62,076 nucleotides of DNA from Haliea sp. (GCA_024642245.1 JAHEBM010000017.1:1-62076), one strand, 5' to 3'; shown: positions 27,240 through 36,091, counted from the stretch's first letter. Made by a program: numbers and translations. The notes: generated by a model not told the origin, from the letters alone.

Positions 27240-27896
27240 ATGGCTAAATTTCATCCCGATCTGGACCTGTTGACCGAGCATGCGGCAGGTAACCTGCCCC
27301 TGGCGCAGGCCGCCTGCGTCTCGGTACACATGAACTATTGCGAACAGTGCCAACGCACCACCGGCCAGTTGCAGGGCCTGGGTGCCGCCCTGTTCGAGAG
27401 CCTGCACGCCGCCCCGGTTGGTGACACCCTGCTGAACGCGGTGCTCGCCCGGCTGGACGACGCGCCGCCGCTGAGTTACGCCACTTCACCCGGGTGGGCC
27501 GCGGGCAAAACCCCGGCGATCCTGCAGCGCCTCATGCGCGGCGATTTTACGGAGCTGGTGTGGAAGAAAATCACCGGCACGCTGAGTATCAGCTACCTCA
27601 AGACGGGCGATCCCAATTACGAATTTGCCCTGTACCACATCAAGGCGGGCGGCAGGATCCCGGAACACACTCATCGGGGCTCGGAAATGACCCTGGTGCT
27701 TGAGGGCGGGTTTTCTGATGCGGACGGCAGCTACCACCAGGGAGACTTCATGCTGCGCCGGCCCGGCGACGTCCATGCTCCCACGGCGGTGCAGTCGGAA
27801 GACTGCATTTGCCTTGCGGTGCTCGATGCACCCCTGAGGTTCACCGGCTGGCAATACCGCTGGATGAACCCGTTCCTGCAGCTGCGGGCGGGCTGA
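27240..27896 (+). CDS. chrR: ChrR-type zinc/cupin anti-sigma factor
   Basis: 218 residues, ATG at 27240, 4 bp after the sigma gene. The N-terminal zinc anti-sigma domain has the exact ligand pattern His5-x24-His30-x3-Cys34-x2-Cys37 (HMNYCEQC). The C-terminal cupin has HIKAGGRIPEHTHRGSEMTL and, later, GDVHAP, giving the His, His, Glu, His ligand set of the ChrR cupin, which is needed to respond to singlet oxygen in Rhodobacter. ChrR holds the sigma factor inactive in the cytoplasm until the signal arrives. All ligands are intact, so the switch should be functional. Confidence 0.93.
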   Translation: MAKFHPDLDLLTEHAAGNLPLAQAACVSVHMNYCEQCQRTTGQLQGLGAALFESLHAAPVGDTLLNAVLARLDDAPPLSYATSPGWAAGKTPAILQRLMRGDFTELVWKKITGTLSISYLKTGDPNYEFALYHIKAGGRIPEHTHRGSEMTLVLEGGFSDADGSYHQGDFMLRRPGDVHAPTAVQSEDCICLAVLDAPLRFTGWQYRWMNPFLQLRAG

Positions 27897-27983
27897 ACCG
27901 ACCCGGTAGAGCTCACCCCCCGGCCCTGTCCGCCGGGACCCTTGCCAGGGTAACCGCGCGGCTGAGGCGGGCCCTCCCACCCT

Positions 27984-28033
27984 TTCACCAGGCCATTGGG
28001 GATTCACCTGGTGAATAATGGTCATTGTTCACC
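27984..28033. repeat. Inverted-repeat cluster (TTCACC/GGTGAA) upstream of pntAA
   Basis: TTCACC half-sites occur at 27984-27989, 28003-28008 and 28028-28033, with the opposite half GGTGAA at 28010-28015. Positions 28002-28016 form a perfect 7-bp-arm dyad (ATTCACC-T-GGTGAAT). Positions 28010-28033 form a 24-bp near-palindrome in which only two base-pair positions per arm fail. The last half-site coincides with the likely -35 of the pnt promoter, so this looks like an operator. I cannot name the regulator. Confidence 0.6.
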
Positions 28034-28056
28034 CGCGCTTCCGGCTGTGCTACAGT
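28028..28056 (+). promoter_or_regulatory. Possible sigma-70 promoter of the pnt operon
   Basis: TTCACC (28028-28033) and TACAGT (28051-28056) are 17 nt apart, each matching 4 of 6 consensus bases. The leader would be about 130 nt. The rest of 27897-28191 (295 bp, no gene) shows only the inverted-repeat cluster. Confidence 0.4.
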
Positions 28057-28191
28057 CGGCGGCTGCCCGCAATCCAGCGGCATGCAGACACCAGTTTTAG
28101 CGATGACAAAACCCATCAGGGCTCGCTGGGGCAGCGCTGTGCAAGCGGCTGCTGGCACTTAAAACAATCAGGTACGGGGGTACACACCGCA

Positions 28192-29334
28192 ATGCGCATC
28201 GCCATTCCAAAGGAAACTCAGCCGGGTGAAAACCGGGTTCCCATCACGCCGGAATCGGCGAAGAAGTTGTGCCGTATGGGCGCAGAGCTGGTTGTGGAGG
28301 CGGGTCTGGGAGCCGGGTCCGGATTCGACGACTCTGAATATATCGAGGCCGGCGCCACTGTCTCGAGTGACCGCACCGGATTGTTCAGCAGCGCAGATGT
28401 GTTGCTGCGGCTGCGCAAGCCGTCCCTGGAAGAAATCAAGCTGATGAAGCGCGGCTGTATCCACATCAGTTACCTGGACCCCTTCAACGAGCGCGAGCTG
28501 GTTGCGGCGCTGAAGGATGCGGGCATTACCTCGATCAGCATGGAAATGATTCCCCGCACCACCCGCAGCCAGAAGATGGATGCCCTGAGCTCCCAGGCCA
28601 ACCTGGCGGGTTATGTCATGGTGCTGCAGGCGGCCACGCACCTGCCGCGAATATTCCCCATGATGATGACCCCCGCGGGCACGCTGAAGCCTGCCAATGT
28701 CTTTGTTATTGGCGCCGGTGTAGCGGGCCTGCAGGCAATCGCCACCGCCAAGCGCCTGGGCGCAAAGGTGACGGCTTTCGATACCCGCCCCGTGGTGGCT
28801 GAACAGGTGCAGTCGCTGGGCGCCAAGTTCCTGGAGATAGACCTGGGTGAGACCGGCCAGACCGAGGGTGGTTACGCCCTGGAGCTGACTCCCGAGCAGG
28901 TTGAAAAGCAGCGCCAGGCGCAAAAGGATGTTATCGCCAAATCGGATGTTGTTATCACCACGGCCCAGGTGTTTGGCCGTAAGCCTCCCGTGCTGGTCAC
29001 CAGGGACATGGTAGAGGGCATGGCGCCCGGCTCGGTGATTGTGGATATGGCGGCGGAAACCGGCGGTAATGTCGAGGGTTCTGTGCCGAACGAAACAGTA
29101 AAAGTGGGCGGGGTCACCATCATCGGCAAGGGCAACCTGGCCGGCGAGGTCGCCCGGCATGCCAGCCAGATGTACTCAGCCAACCTGTTCAACCTGGTCG
29201 AGGATAACTGGAACGAGGAACAGAAGCAGTTTGTGGTGGATTTCGAGGACGATATTCTGCCCGGCTGTATCATCACTCACGGTGGCGAGGTGGTGAACGC
29301 GACCATCAAGAAAATCATGGAAGGGGGTGCATAA
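28192..29334 (+). CDS. pntAA: NAD(P) transhydrogenase alpha subunit, part 1 (domain I)
   Basis: Soluble NAD(H)-binding domain I of the proton-translocating transhydrogenase, which uses the proton gradient to reduce NADP with NADH. ATG at 28192 gives MRIAIPKETQPGENRVPITP, the family start, with a G-run 10 nt upstream; the longer open frame lacks homology. 380 residues. The NAD-binding fold is visible as VFVIGAGVAGLQAIATAKRL and the alanine-dehydrogenase-like N-terminal domain precedes it. This is the split form (alpha in two genes) found in Rhodospirillum and many marine gammaproteobacteria, unlike the fused E. coli PntA. Confidence 0.95.
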   Translation: MRIAIPKETQPGENRVPITPESAKKLCRMGAELVVEAGLGAGSGFDDSEYIEAGATVSSDRTGLFSSADVLLRLRKPSLEEIKLMKRGCIHISYLDPFNERELVAALKDAGITSISMEMIPRTTRSQKMDALSSQANLAGYVMVLQAATHLPRIFPMMMTPAGTLKPANVFVIGAGVAGLQAIATAKRLGAKVTAFDTRPVVAEQVQSLGAKFLEIDLGETGQTEGGYALELTPEQVEKQRQAQKDVIAKSDVVITTAQVFGRKPPVLVTRDMVEGMAPGSVIVDMAAETGGNVEGSVPNETVKVGGVTIIGKGNLAGEVARHASQMYSANLFNLVEDNWNEEQKQFVVDFEDDILPGCIITHGGEVVNATIKKIMEGGA

Positions 29335-29335
29335 C

Positions 29336-29623
29336 ATGATACCGGCAGAAGTTTTCCTGACATTTATCCTTATGCTGTCCATATTCCTGGGCTTCGAACT
29401 GATCAACAAGGTTCCCGCAACCCTGCATACCCCGCTGATGTCGGGTGCCAATGCGATTTCCGGGATCACGCTGGTGGGCGCAATCAGCCTGGCCGGTACC
29501 GGTGCGCAGGACCTGGCCAACTGGCTGGGCGCGGCAGCGGTAGCCCTCGCCACAATCAACGTGGTGGGCGGGTACATGGTGACCGACCGCATGCTCGCCA
29601 TGTTCAAGAAGAAGGGGAGCTGA
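29336..29623 (+). CDS. pntAB: NAD(P) transhydrogenase alpha subunit, part 2 (membrane)
   Basis: Small membrane subunit of 95 residues with about three hydrophobic helices (VFLTFILMLSIFLGFELI; ISGITLVGAISLAG; LGAAAVALATINVVGGYMV), corresponding to the C-terminal membrane part of E. coli PntA. ATG at 29336 is 1 bp after the pntAA stop with GGGGG about 9 nt upstream. It forms half of the proton channel with PntB. Confidence 0.94.
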   Translation: MIPAEVFLTFILMLSIFLGFELINKVPATLHTPLMSGANAISGITLVGAISLAGTGAQDLANWLGAAAVALATINVVGGYMVTDRMLAMFKKKGS

Positions 29624-29628
29624 TCGCC

Positions 29629-30981
29629 ATGGAACACGTGATTCAATACAGTTATGTGGTAGCGGCCGCCCTGTTTATTTATGGCCTGAAGCAGCTCGGC
29701 TCGCCGGCCACTGCCCGTCGCGGCAATATGATTTCCGCCGTCGCCATGCTGATCGCCGTTGTGGCGGCCCTGCTTGACCAGGGCATTGTCGAGTACCAGT
29801 GGATCGCCCTGGGTGTCGTGGCTGGCGCTGTCATCGGTGGCGCTGCGGCGCGCATGGTGCAGATGACCGCCATGCCCGAGATGGTGGCCTTGTTCAACGG
29901 CTTCGGCGGTCTGGCCAGCCTGCTGGTGGGCTGGGCGGCCCTTGTTCCCGGCGCCGAGACCTTCACCCTGGTGACCATAATCCTGTCCATCCTGATTGGT
30001 GGCGTGACCTTTACCGGCAGCATGATTGCCTATGGCAAACTCAGCGAGCGCATCGGCAGCGGTGCGGTGTTGTTCAGCGGGCAACAGATAGTCAACAGCC
30101 TGATTGTGCTGGGTATTCTCGCCGGATCGGTCATGTTCTGCCTGCAGCCGGACAACCACCTGTGGTTGTACCTGGTGGTGGCCCTGTCACTGGTTTTTGG
30201 CATAATGGCGGTCATCCCCATCGGCGGCGCCGACATGCCGGTGGTGATCTCCCTGTTGAACTCCTACTCGGGCCTTGCCGCTTGTGCCGCGGGTTTCGCG
30301 GTGAACAACAACATCCTGATCGTGGCCGGTGCCCTGGTGGGCGCCTCCGGAATCATCCTTACCCAGATCATGTGCAAGGCGATGAACCGCTCCCTGGCAA
30401 ACGTGCTGTTCAGCGGCTTTGGCAGTGGCAAGGTCGAAGCAACCGTGGTCGAGGGAGAGATCAAGCCGATCAGTGCAGAGGACGCCTATTACATCCTTGA
30501 AGCGGCCAGTAATGTGGCCATTATCCCGGGTTATGGCATGGCGGTTGCCCAGGCCCAGCACGTGGTGAAGGAGCTGGCGGAGTTGCTGGAAAAAAATGGC
30601 GCCGAGGTCAACTTTGGTATCCACCCGGTAGCGGGTCGTATGCCCGGCCACATGAACGTGCTGCTGGCGGAAGCCGATGTGCCCTATGACCAGTTGCTGG
30701 AGATGGACGATATCAATCCCCGCATGGAAAACGTCGATGTGGCGATTGTTATCGGTGCCAACGATGTGGTGAACCCCGCCGCACGGGAGATCGAGTCCTC
30801 GCCTATTTACGGTATGCCCGTGATCAACGTGGACAAGGCTCGTACGGTGTTCGTGCTCAAGCGCTCCATGGCCTCGGGTTTTGCCGGTATCGAGAACCCT
30901 CTGTTTTACAAGGACAATACGCGGATGCTGTTCGGCGATGCCAAGGAGTCTATTGGCACCCTGATTCGCGAATTCAGCTGA
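29629..30981 (+). CDS. pntB: NAD(P) transhydrogenase beta subunit
   Basis: 450 residues. The N-terminal two-thirds is membrane-embedded (many helices, domain II), and the C-terminal third is the NADP(H)-binding domain III: VAIIPGYGMAVAQAQHVV, GIHPVAGRMPGHMNVLLAEA and IVIGANDVVNPAA. ATG at 29629 is 5 bp after pntAB with AGGGGAG upstream. It completes the pntAA-pntAB-pntB operon; a clear terminator follows at 31002-31030. Confidence 0.96.
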   Translation: MEHVIQYSYVVAAALFIYGLKQLGSPATARRGNMISAVAMLIAVVAALLDQGIVEYQWIALGVVAGAVIGGAAARMVQMTAMPEMVALFNGFGGLASLLVGWAALVPGAETFTLVTIILSILIGGVTFTGSMIAYGKLSERIGSGAVLFSGQQIVNSLIVLGILAGSVMFCLQPDNHLWLYLVVALSLVFGIMAVIPIGGADMPVVISLLNSYSGLAACAAGFAVNNNILIVAGALVGASGIILTQIMCKAMNRSLANVLFSGFGSGKVEATVVEGEIKPISAEDAYYILEAASNVAIIPGYGMAVAQAQHVVKELAELLEKNGAEVNFGIHPVAGRMPGHMNVLLAEADVPYDQLLEMDDINPRMENVDVAIVIGANDVVNPAAREIESSPIYGMPVINVDKARTVFVLKRSMASGFAGIENPLFYKDNTRMLFGDAKESIGTLIREFS

Positions 30982-31001
30982 GTTTCGCCCCTCCGTTACC
31001 C

Positions 31002-31030
31002 ACGCCGGCCACTGTGCCGGCGTTTTTATT
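31002..31030 (+). terminator. Rho-independent terminator after pntB
   Basis: An 8-bp stem ACGCCGGC/GCCGGCGT with loop CACTGT is followed by TTTTTATTT. It starts 20 bp after the pntB stop. Confidence 0.9.
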
Positions 31031-31184
31031 TGTAGCAAAGCCGGTCCAGATAATTGGTCCAGGCAGGCCTTGAAGCGTCCCTGCCCGTGCTCAGGGGCAG
31101 ATCCTGAGGCGGATCAATGTTTTAGTGCTGTTGACGGGCTAGGCTGGCAAGTAGTGCTGGATATTGCGTGCAGGAGAGTGGTGT

Positions 31185-32192
31185 ATGGCAACGAAAAACC
31201 AGGGTGTAAAGCAGGGTATAAGGAACAAGCGCAAGCCCGCGAGCGCTGCAGCAGCGGGGCGTAAAAAGCCCGCCCGGGCGGCCAAGGCAGCGGCAAAGCC
31301 GACTCGCGTCAGCGCCGCCCGTACCGGTTCCGAGCCCCCGCTGGTGAAAACCCTGCTCGCGGAACACAGGCACATCGCCAGCGTCATGCAGTTATTCAGC
31401 GGGCAGTTGAAGGCTATCGAGGCCGGGCAGCGGGTGGATACCCACGTGGTTTACGAGATCATGGATTACATGGTCACCTGGCCCGACCGCTTTCACCACC
31501 CCCGGGAGGATCTGATCTATGGCCGGGTGGCGGAGCTGGATGCCTCGGCGGGCGACAATGTCGACAGCTTGCAGCGCGACCACGATCATATGGCCAGGTC
31601 GGGTCGTGAAGTCCTGCGGAATATCCAGCAGTGGCGTGACGGGGAGGTATCCGGCAAGGTTCTGGTCGACAGCGGTCGCGCTTACGTAGACCACATGTAC
31701 GAGCACATGAACAGCGAGGAAAAACTGGTTTTCCCCCAGATAATGGACGTCCTGGCTGCCGGTGACTGGCTGGAACTGGAGCAGGATGACCAGCTGCGCC
31801 CGGTGGCAGACCCGGTGTTCGGCGCGCAGGTGCAGCGCGAATTCCGCAACATGGCACGCAAGCTGCGCACCAGCGTAAGGCGTGGGGTTGAGCGCGGAAC
31901 CCTGCTGGAGTGGCTCAGCCTGGAGGCTTTCATGGAGTCGCTGGAGGTGGTCTCGATGGCCTACGAGTCAGCCCGCAGCAGTGCGGGTGAGCACGCACGA
32001 ACTGCCTGGGGTGAGGGCATGGAGCTGTTTCGCGAATCTGCGGTGACGGCCCCCTGGCGCTGCACGGCCAATAACGCCCGCCTGGGTTTACGACTGGTAC
32101 AGGAGCTTGCGTCGATTTCCCGGGAAGCCCTGGATGACCTTTCACGGGTCAACCAGGAGCGGAAGGCCCGGGTTCGCCTGATGGATAACTAG
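31185..32192 (+). CDS. Hemerythrin HHE-domain protein with Lys/Ala-rich N-terminus
   Basis: 335 residues from ATG 31185 (GGAG 8 nt upstream). Residues 1-45 are strongly basic, rich in Lys, Ala and Arg (KRKPASAAAAGRKKPARAAK), like histone-H1- or AlgP-type tails. Residues about 50-190 form a hemerythrin-like four-helix domain with the iron-ligand candidates in EHRHIASVM, DRFHHPREDL, QRDHDHM and YVDHMYEHMNSEE. The remaining 140 residues are helical and unrecognised. HHE domains bind a di-iron centre that senses or stores oxygen, NO or iron; the basic tail suggests DNA or RNA contact, which is inference. The 3' end overlaps the convergent ABC exporter gene by 44 bp. Confidence 0.82.
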   Translation: MATKNQGVKQGIRNKRKPASAAAAGRKKPARAAKAAAKPTRVSAARTGSEPPLVKTLLAEHRHIASVMQLFSGQLKAIEAGQRVDTHVVYEIMDYMVTWPDRFHHPREDLIYGRVAELDASAGDNVDSLQRDHDHMARSGREVLRNIQQWRDGEVSGKVLVDSGRAYVDHMYEHMNSEEKLVFPQIMDVLAAGDWLELEQDDQLRPVADPVFGAQVQREFRNMARKLRTSVRRGVERGTLLEWLSLEAFMESLEVVSMAYESARSSAGEHARTAWGEGMELFRESAVTAPWRCTANNARLGLRLVQELASISREALDDLSRVNQERKARVRLMDN

Positions 32193-33969
32193 GACTGTCC
32201 GCCTCGCGGTCCCCGTCACGAAATTGCAGGCTGGCGAGGCGCTGGTAGAGCTCGCAACTGCGCATCAGTTCCTCGTGGGTGCCGGTCGCCACCAGTTGTC
32301 CCTGGTCAAGCACGGCGATGTTGTCGGCGTGCAGGATGGTCGACAGGCGGTGTGCAATGATGACGGTCGTGCGATTCTTCATCAGCCCATGCAGCGCCTG
32401 CTGGACCTGGTGTTCGCTCTCGGTGTCCAACGCGCTGGTGGCCTCGTCCAGCAGCAGGATCTCCGGGTCGTTGAGAATGGCCCTGGCCAGGGCGATGCGC
32501 TGGCGCTGCCCGCCTGATAATCGTACCCCCTGTTCGCCCAGGTGGCTGCCGTAGCCATCCGGCAGGCGCTCTATAAACTCCTGGGCGTGGGCTGCCCGGG
32601 CAGCTGCGGTCACCTGTTCAGCGCTGGCTTCGGGCCTGCCATAGGTGATGTTATAGCGAACATCCCCGGTAAAAAGCGCGGGCTGTTGCGGAACCAGTGC
32701 GATATGGCTGCGCAGCTGCTGCAATCCCAGTTCCCGGATGTCCTCGCCGTTCAGCAGCACCTGCCCCTGTTGCGGATCGTAAAAACGCTGCAGCAATTCA
32801 AACACGGTCGATTTACCGGCGCCGGAAGGGCCCACCAGGGCCAGGCTTTTACCCGCTTCGATGGCCAGGGAGAAATTGCGCAGCGCCGCCTGGCCCGGTC
32901 GTGTCGGGTAGTAAAAAGTAATATTGTCCAGCTTCAGTTCTGGCCGGCGGGGCTGGTTTGGCAGGTCCTGCGGCCCCGGGTCGTTTATCAGGCTACGGGT
33001 ATTGAGCAATTCAATCAGGCGTTCGGCTGCGCCGGCTGCCCGCAGCAACTCGCCCCAGACCTCTGACACGGTGGCCACGCCACTGCCGACCATGATCGCG
33101 TAAAATACGAAGGCGCCGAGCTCCCCACCGGTCATGCGCCCGCTGATCACGTCCTGTCCGCCCTCCCACATCATGGCGGCCATGCCTGCGAACACCAGCA
33201 GGATGGCGCCACCGATCAGCAGGGAGCGCTGCCAGATCCGGCGCTGGGCGATAGTGAATGCCCGCTCGACCTCGCGCGCGAAGGCCGCGGACTCGAACTG
33301 CTCCTGGGTATAACTCTGCACCACCCTGATATGCTGGATAACCTCCCCGGCATAACTGCCCACGTTGGCAATGCTGTCCTGGCTCTGGTTGGACAGGCGC
33401 CTGACGCGGCGGCCAAAGAACAGGATGGGCAGGAGCACCAACGGCACTCCCACGGCGATAATGAGGCTCAGTTTGAGGTTGGTGATGAACATCATGACGA
33501 GCGCCCCGATAAGCGTCAGGCTGCTGCGCAACGCCATGCTGAAGGACGAGCCGATGATGGTTTGCAACAAGGTGGTATCGGTGGTCAGCCGGGACATGAT
33601 CTCGCCGCTGCGGTTGAGCTCGAAAAAACCCGGGTGCAGCTTTACGATGTTGTCGAATACAGCCTTGCGCAGGTCTGCACTCACACGCTCCCCCAGCCAG
33701 GAGACCAGGTAAAAGCGGACAAAAGTGCCCGCGGCAATAGCCGCTGCGATAGCGATCAGCAGGATTACGGCGCGGTCGAGGTCCGCGTTGTCACCGCTGC
33801 CGAAACCCTGGTCGATCAGCACCTGCAGGCCTCGTCCCACGGAGAGGGTGGCGCCCGCGGTGAATAACAGCGCCACGCTCGCCGCCGCCAGCCTCAGCTT
33901 GTAGGGCTTGAGAAAGCCGATGACGGGCAGCAGTGAGGGCAGGCTTGCGGATTTCGGCTTTGTCGCCAC
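32149..33969 (-). CDS. ABC exporter (MsbA-like, fused TM and ATPase domains)
   Basis: 606 residues: a six-helix transmembrane domain (about 20-320) fused to an ATPase with Walker A GPSGAGKST, signature LSGGQRQR, Walker B ILLLDEATSALD and the H-loop IIAHRLS. This is the half-transporter, homodimeric exporter form. The likeness is to lipid A/multidrug exporters, but no substrate can be set; it is probably not the main MsbA because no lpxK is nearby. It lies 3 bp downstream of tatC on the same strand and may be cotranscribed with it. The 3' end overlaps the hemerythrin-like gene by 44 bp. Confidence 0.9.
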   Translation of the reverse strand: MATKPKSASLPSLLPVIGFLKPYKLRLAAASVALLFTAGATLSVGRGLQVLIDQGFGSGDNADLDRAVILLIAIAAAIAAGTFVRFYLVSWLGERVSADLRKAVFDNIVKLHPGFFELNRSGEIMSRLTTDTTLLQTIIGSSFSMALRSSLTLIGALVMMFITNLKLSLIIAVGVPLVLLPILFFGRRVRRLSNQSQDSIANVGSYAGEVIQHIRVVQSYTQEQFESAAFAREVERAFTIAQRRIWQRSLLIGGAILLVFAGMAAMMWEGGQDVISGRMTGGELGAFVFYAIMVGSGVATVSEVWGELLRAAGAAERLIELLNTRSLINDPGPQDLPNQPRRPELKLDNITFYYPTRPGQAALRNFSLAIEAGKSLALVGPSGAGKSTVFELLQRFYDPQQGQVLLNGEDIRELGLQQLRSHIALVPQQPALFTGDVRYNITYGRPEASAEQVTAAARAAHAQEFIERLPDGYGSHLGEQGVRLSGGQRQRIALARAILNDPEILLLDEATSALDTESEHQVQQALHGLMKNRTTVIIAHRLSTILHADNIAVLDQGQLVATGTHEELMRSCELYQRLASLQFRDGDREADSPSYPSGEPGPSAPG

Positions 33970-33972
33970 CGG

Positions 33973-34722
33973 CTATTCGGCTTCTTCGTGCTTGTTGCGC
34001 GTGATAATGCGGCCAAAATAGACGCCCAGCTCAAACAGCAGCCACATGGGTATGGCCAGCAGGGACTGGGAGATCACGTCCGGCGGGGTGAGCAGCATGC
34101 CGACGACAAAGCAGCCAACGATAATATAGGGGCGTTTCCTGGCCAGGTCTTCTGGCGTTGTGATGCCCGTCCAGATCAGCAGAACTGCGGCGATCGGGAT
34201 TTCAAATGCCAGCCCAAAGGCAAAAAACAGCTTCAGGACGAAATCCAGGTAGCTGTTGATATCGGTCATGATGGTGATGTCAGCCGGTCCGCTGCTGGTG
34301 AAAAAGGCGAAGACCAGGGGGAATACCACGAAATAGGCGAACGCTGCCCCGGCATAAAACAACAGCACGCTGGAAACCAGCAGTGGGATTGCCAGCCGCT
34401 TCTCGTGCCTGTACATACCCGGTGCGATAAAGCTCCAGACCTGGTACAGCACGTAGGGTATGGCCAGGAAAATCGCGGCCACCAGGGTCAGCTTGAAGGG
34501 GGTCAGGAAGGGGGAGGCCACCTCGGTGGCGATCATGGTAGCGCCCTCCGGAAGCAGCGACCTCAGCGGCTTTGAGACGAAAGTGTAAATATCGTTGGCA
34601 AATGGGAACAGGCCAATGAACACCAGCAACACGGCCAGCAGGGCGCGCAATAAGCGGTCGCGCAGCTCGGTCAGGTGGGCTACCAGCGGCAGGGGCTGGT
34701 CGGTGTTTTCCGGCTCACTCAT
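33973..34722 (-). CDS. tatC: Twin-arginine translocase subunit TatC
   Basis: Six-helix inner-membrane receptor of the Tat pathway, which recognises twin-arginine signal peptides of folded proteins. 249 residues, starting [20 protein letters not shown], with the conserved [11 protein letters not shown] motif, the periplasmic [12 protein letters not shown] segment and FGLAFEIPI. Its start overlaps the tatB stop by 4 bp (ATGA). Operon order tatA-tatB-tatC. Confidence 0.97.
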   Translation of the reverse strand: MSEPENTDQPLPLVAHLTELRDRLLRALLAVLLVFIGLFPFANDIYTFVSKPLRSLLPEGATMIATEVASPFLTPFKLTLVAAIFLAIPYVLYQVWSFIAPGMYRHEKRLAIPLLVSSVLLFYAGAAFAYFVVFPLVFAFFTSSGPADITIMTDINSYLDFVLKLFFAFGLAFEIPIAAVLLIWTGITTPEDLARKRPYIIVGCFVVGMLLTPPDVISQSLLAIPMWLLFELGVYFGRIITRNKHEEAE

Positions 34723-35054
34723 TCGGCGTGCTTGTCCGCGGTCTGCGCCGGGCTGTCCTCGGGGTGCGTCTCGTTTGCCGGGGCGCTTGCCAGGTTCGCC
34801 CTGGTGGCCTCAAGGCTGTGTTCGAGGTCTTCCGCCTGGGCCTGTATCTGCTGGCCGGTCTTGCGCAGTTCCTGCATCACTTCGTCATTGTGCAGTTCCT
34901 GTTGAACTTCACGCTTGATGTCATTGAAGCCGCGCTTGATGCGGTTCAGCCAGACGCTGCCCGTGCGGATAGCTTCCGGCAGGCGCTCCGGCCCGATAAC
35001 CAGCAGGCCCACGACGCCCACCAGGACCAGCTCGGCGAATCCGATATCGAACAT
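34719..35054 (-). CDS. tatB: Sec-independent translocase protein TatB
   Basis: 111 residues with one N-terminal helix ([20 protein letters not shown]), the [10 protein letters not shown] motif diagnostic of TatB, a long amphipathic helix and an acidic, Pro/Ala-rich tail. It forms the substrate-receptor complex with TatC. It lies 7 bp after tatA and overlaps tatC. Confidence 0.95.
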   Translation of the reverse strand: MFDIGFAELVLVGVVGLLVIGPERLPEAIRTGSVWLNRIKRGFNDIKREVQQELHNDEVMQELRKTGQQIQAQAEDLEHSLEATRANLASAPANETHPEDSPAQTADKHAE

Positions 35055-35061
35055 TCAGGTG

Positions 35062-35277
35062 TTACTTGCCCTTGTCCACCGGCGCCGCCGGCTCTTCTTC
35101 CGGGTCTTTGCCCGTCGTGGTATCCACACTGCCGTCGTCCTGCATGCTCTTGCGAAATCCTTTCACCGCGCTGCCCAGGTCACTGCCAAGTGTTCGCAGC
35201 CGTTTGGTACCGAACAACATGATGACGATCGCGAGGATGATCAACAGCTGCCATATACTTATTCCGCCAATACCCAT
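35062..35277 (-). CDS. tatA: Sec-independent translocase protein TatA
   Basis: 71 residues. One N-terminal helix ([20 protein letters not shown]), the FGTKRLR hinge and an amphipathic helix [16 protein letters not shown], then a charged tail. TatA oligomerises to make the translocation path. It lies 12 bp after hisE; the linkage of hisIE to tatABC is also seen in pseudomonads. Confidence 0.95.
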   Translation of the reverse strand: MGIGGISIWQLLIILAIVIMLFGTKRLRTLGSDLGSAVKGFRKSMQDDGSVDTTTGKDPEEEPAAPVDKGK

Positions 35278-35289
35278 GTCTATCTCCTG

Positions 35290-35637
35290 CTACGTTTGTC
35301 CGGTTGCCGGTTTGCCGCGCCGGGCCTTTTCTTCAATACCTGAGCTGCCAAAGCGCGCACGAAGGCACTCGGTCACCTCGCTGATGTCCACGTCCAGGTG
35401 GGACAACATGACCATGCTGTGAAACCACAGGTCCGCGACCTCTCCTACCAGTTCCGCCCGATCACCACCGGTCTGCGCATCCTTGGCGGCCAGTATCACC
35501 TCGGTGGCTTCCTCGCCCACTTTTTCCAGTATCTTGTTCAGGCCCTTCTGGTGCAGGCTTGCCACATACGAGGTTTCAGGGTCCGCACCCCGGCGCTCTC
35601 TCAGGGTGGCGGCCAGCTGTTCCAGCACATCACTCAT
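35290..35637 (-). CDS. hisE: Phosphoribosyl-ATP pyrophosphatase
   Basis: Second step of histidine biosynthesis: PR-ATP to PR-AMP plus pyrophosphate. 115 residues with an all-alpha MazG-like fold and the motif [22 protein letters not shown], whose acidic residues bind Mg. It is a stand-alone gene, as in pseudomonads, not fused to hisI as in E. coli. Its start overlaps the hisI stop by 4 bp. Confidence 0.95.
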   Translation of the reverse strand: MSDVLEQLAATLRERRGADPETSYVASLHQKGLNKILEKVGEEATEVILAAKDAQTGGDRAELVGEVADLWFHSMVMLSHLDVDISEVTECLRARFGSSGIEEKARRGKPATGQT

Positions 35638-36035
35638 GGTCCTTTCCCGTATATCTCATCGGGTGATTTCAGTGCGTCTTCGACCACCCGCCATCCGTCT
35701 TGTTCCCGCTTGCGATAAAAGCAGCTGCGCCGGCCGGTATGACAGGCTATCCCGCCCAGCTGTTCCACTTTCATCAGCACCGTGTCGGCGTCACAGTCTA
35801 TACGCAGCTCTTTCAGCCGTTGCACGTGGCCCGATTCCTCGCCTTTGCGCCACAGGACCTGCCTGGAACGGGACCAGTAGATAGCTCTCCCCTCGCGCAG
35901 GGTCAGCTCCAGTGACTCGCGATTCATCCAGGCGAGCATCAGCACTTCTCCCGTCTGCCAGTCCTGGGCGATGGCCGGAACGAGCCCCTGGTCGTTCCAC
36001 TTGATATCCCGCGCAAGGGCGTCTTCTTCACTCAT
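35634..36035 (-). CDS. hisI: Phosphoribosyl-AMP cyclohydrolase
   Basis: Third step of histidine biosynthesis, opening the adenine ring of PR-AMP. 133 residues, starting [20 protein letters not shown]. Zn/Mg ligand motifs are visible: [12 protein letters not shown] and [12 protein letters not shown], together with [16 protein letters not shown]. It lies 56 bp downstream of ubiB on the same strand and overlaps hisE. Confidence 0.96.
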   Translation of the reverse strand: MSEEDALARDIKWNDQGLVPAIAQDWQTGEVLMLAWMNRESLELTLREGRAIYWSRSRQVLWRKGEESGHVQRLKELRIDCDADTVLMKVEQLGGIACHTGRRSCFYRKREQDGWRVVEDALKSPDEIYGKGP

Positions 36036-36091
36036 CGCACTGCTCTCTGTGGCCGGGCATTATGGCACAGGGCCGCCGCCGACACATGCAT

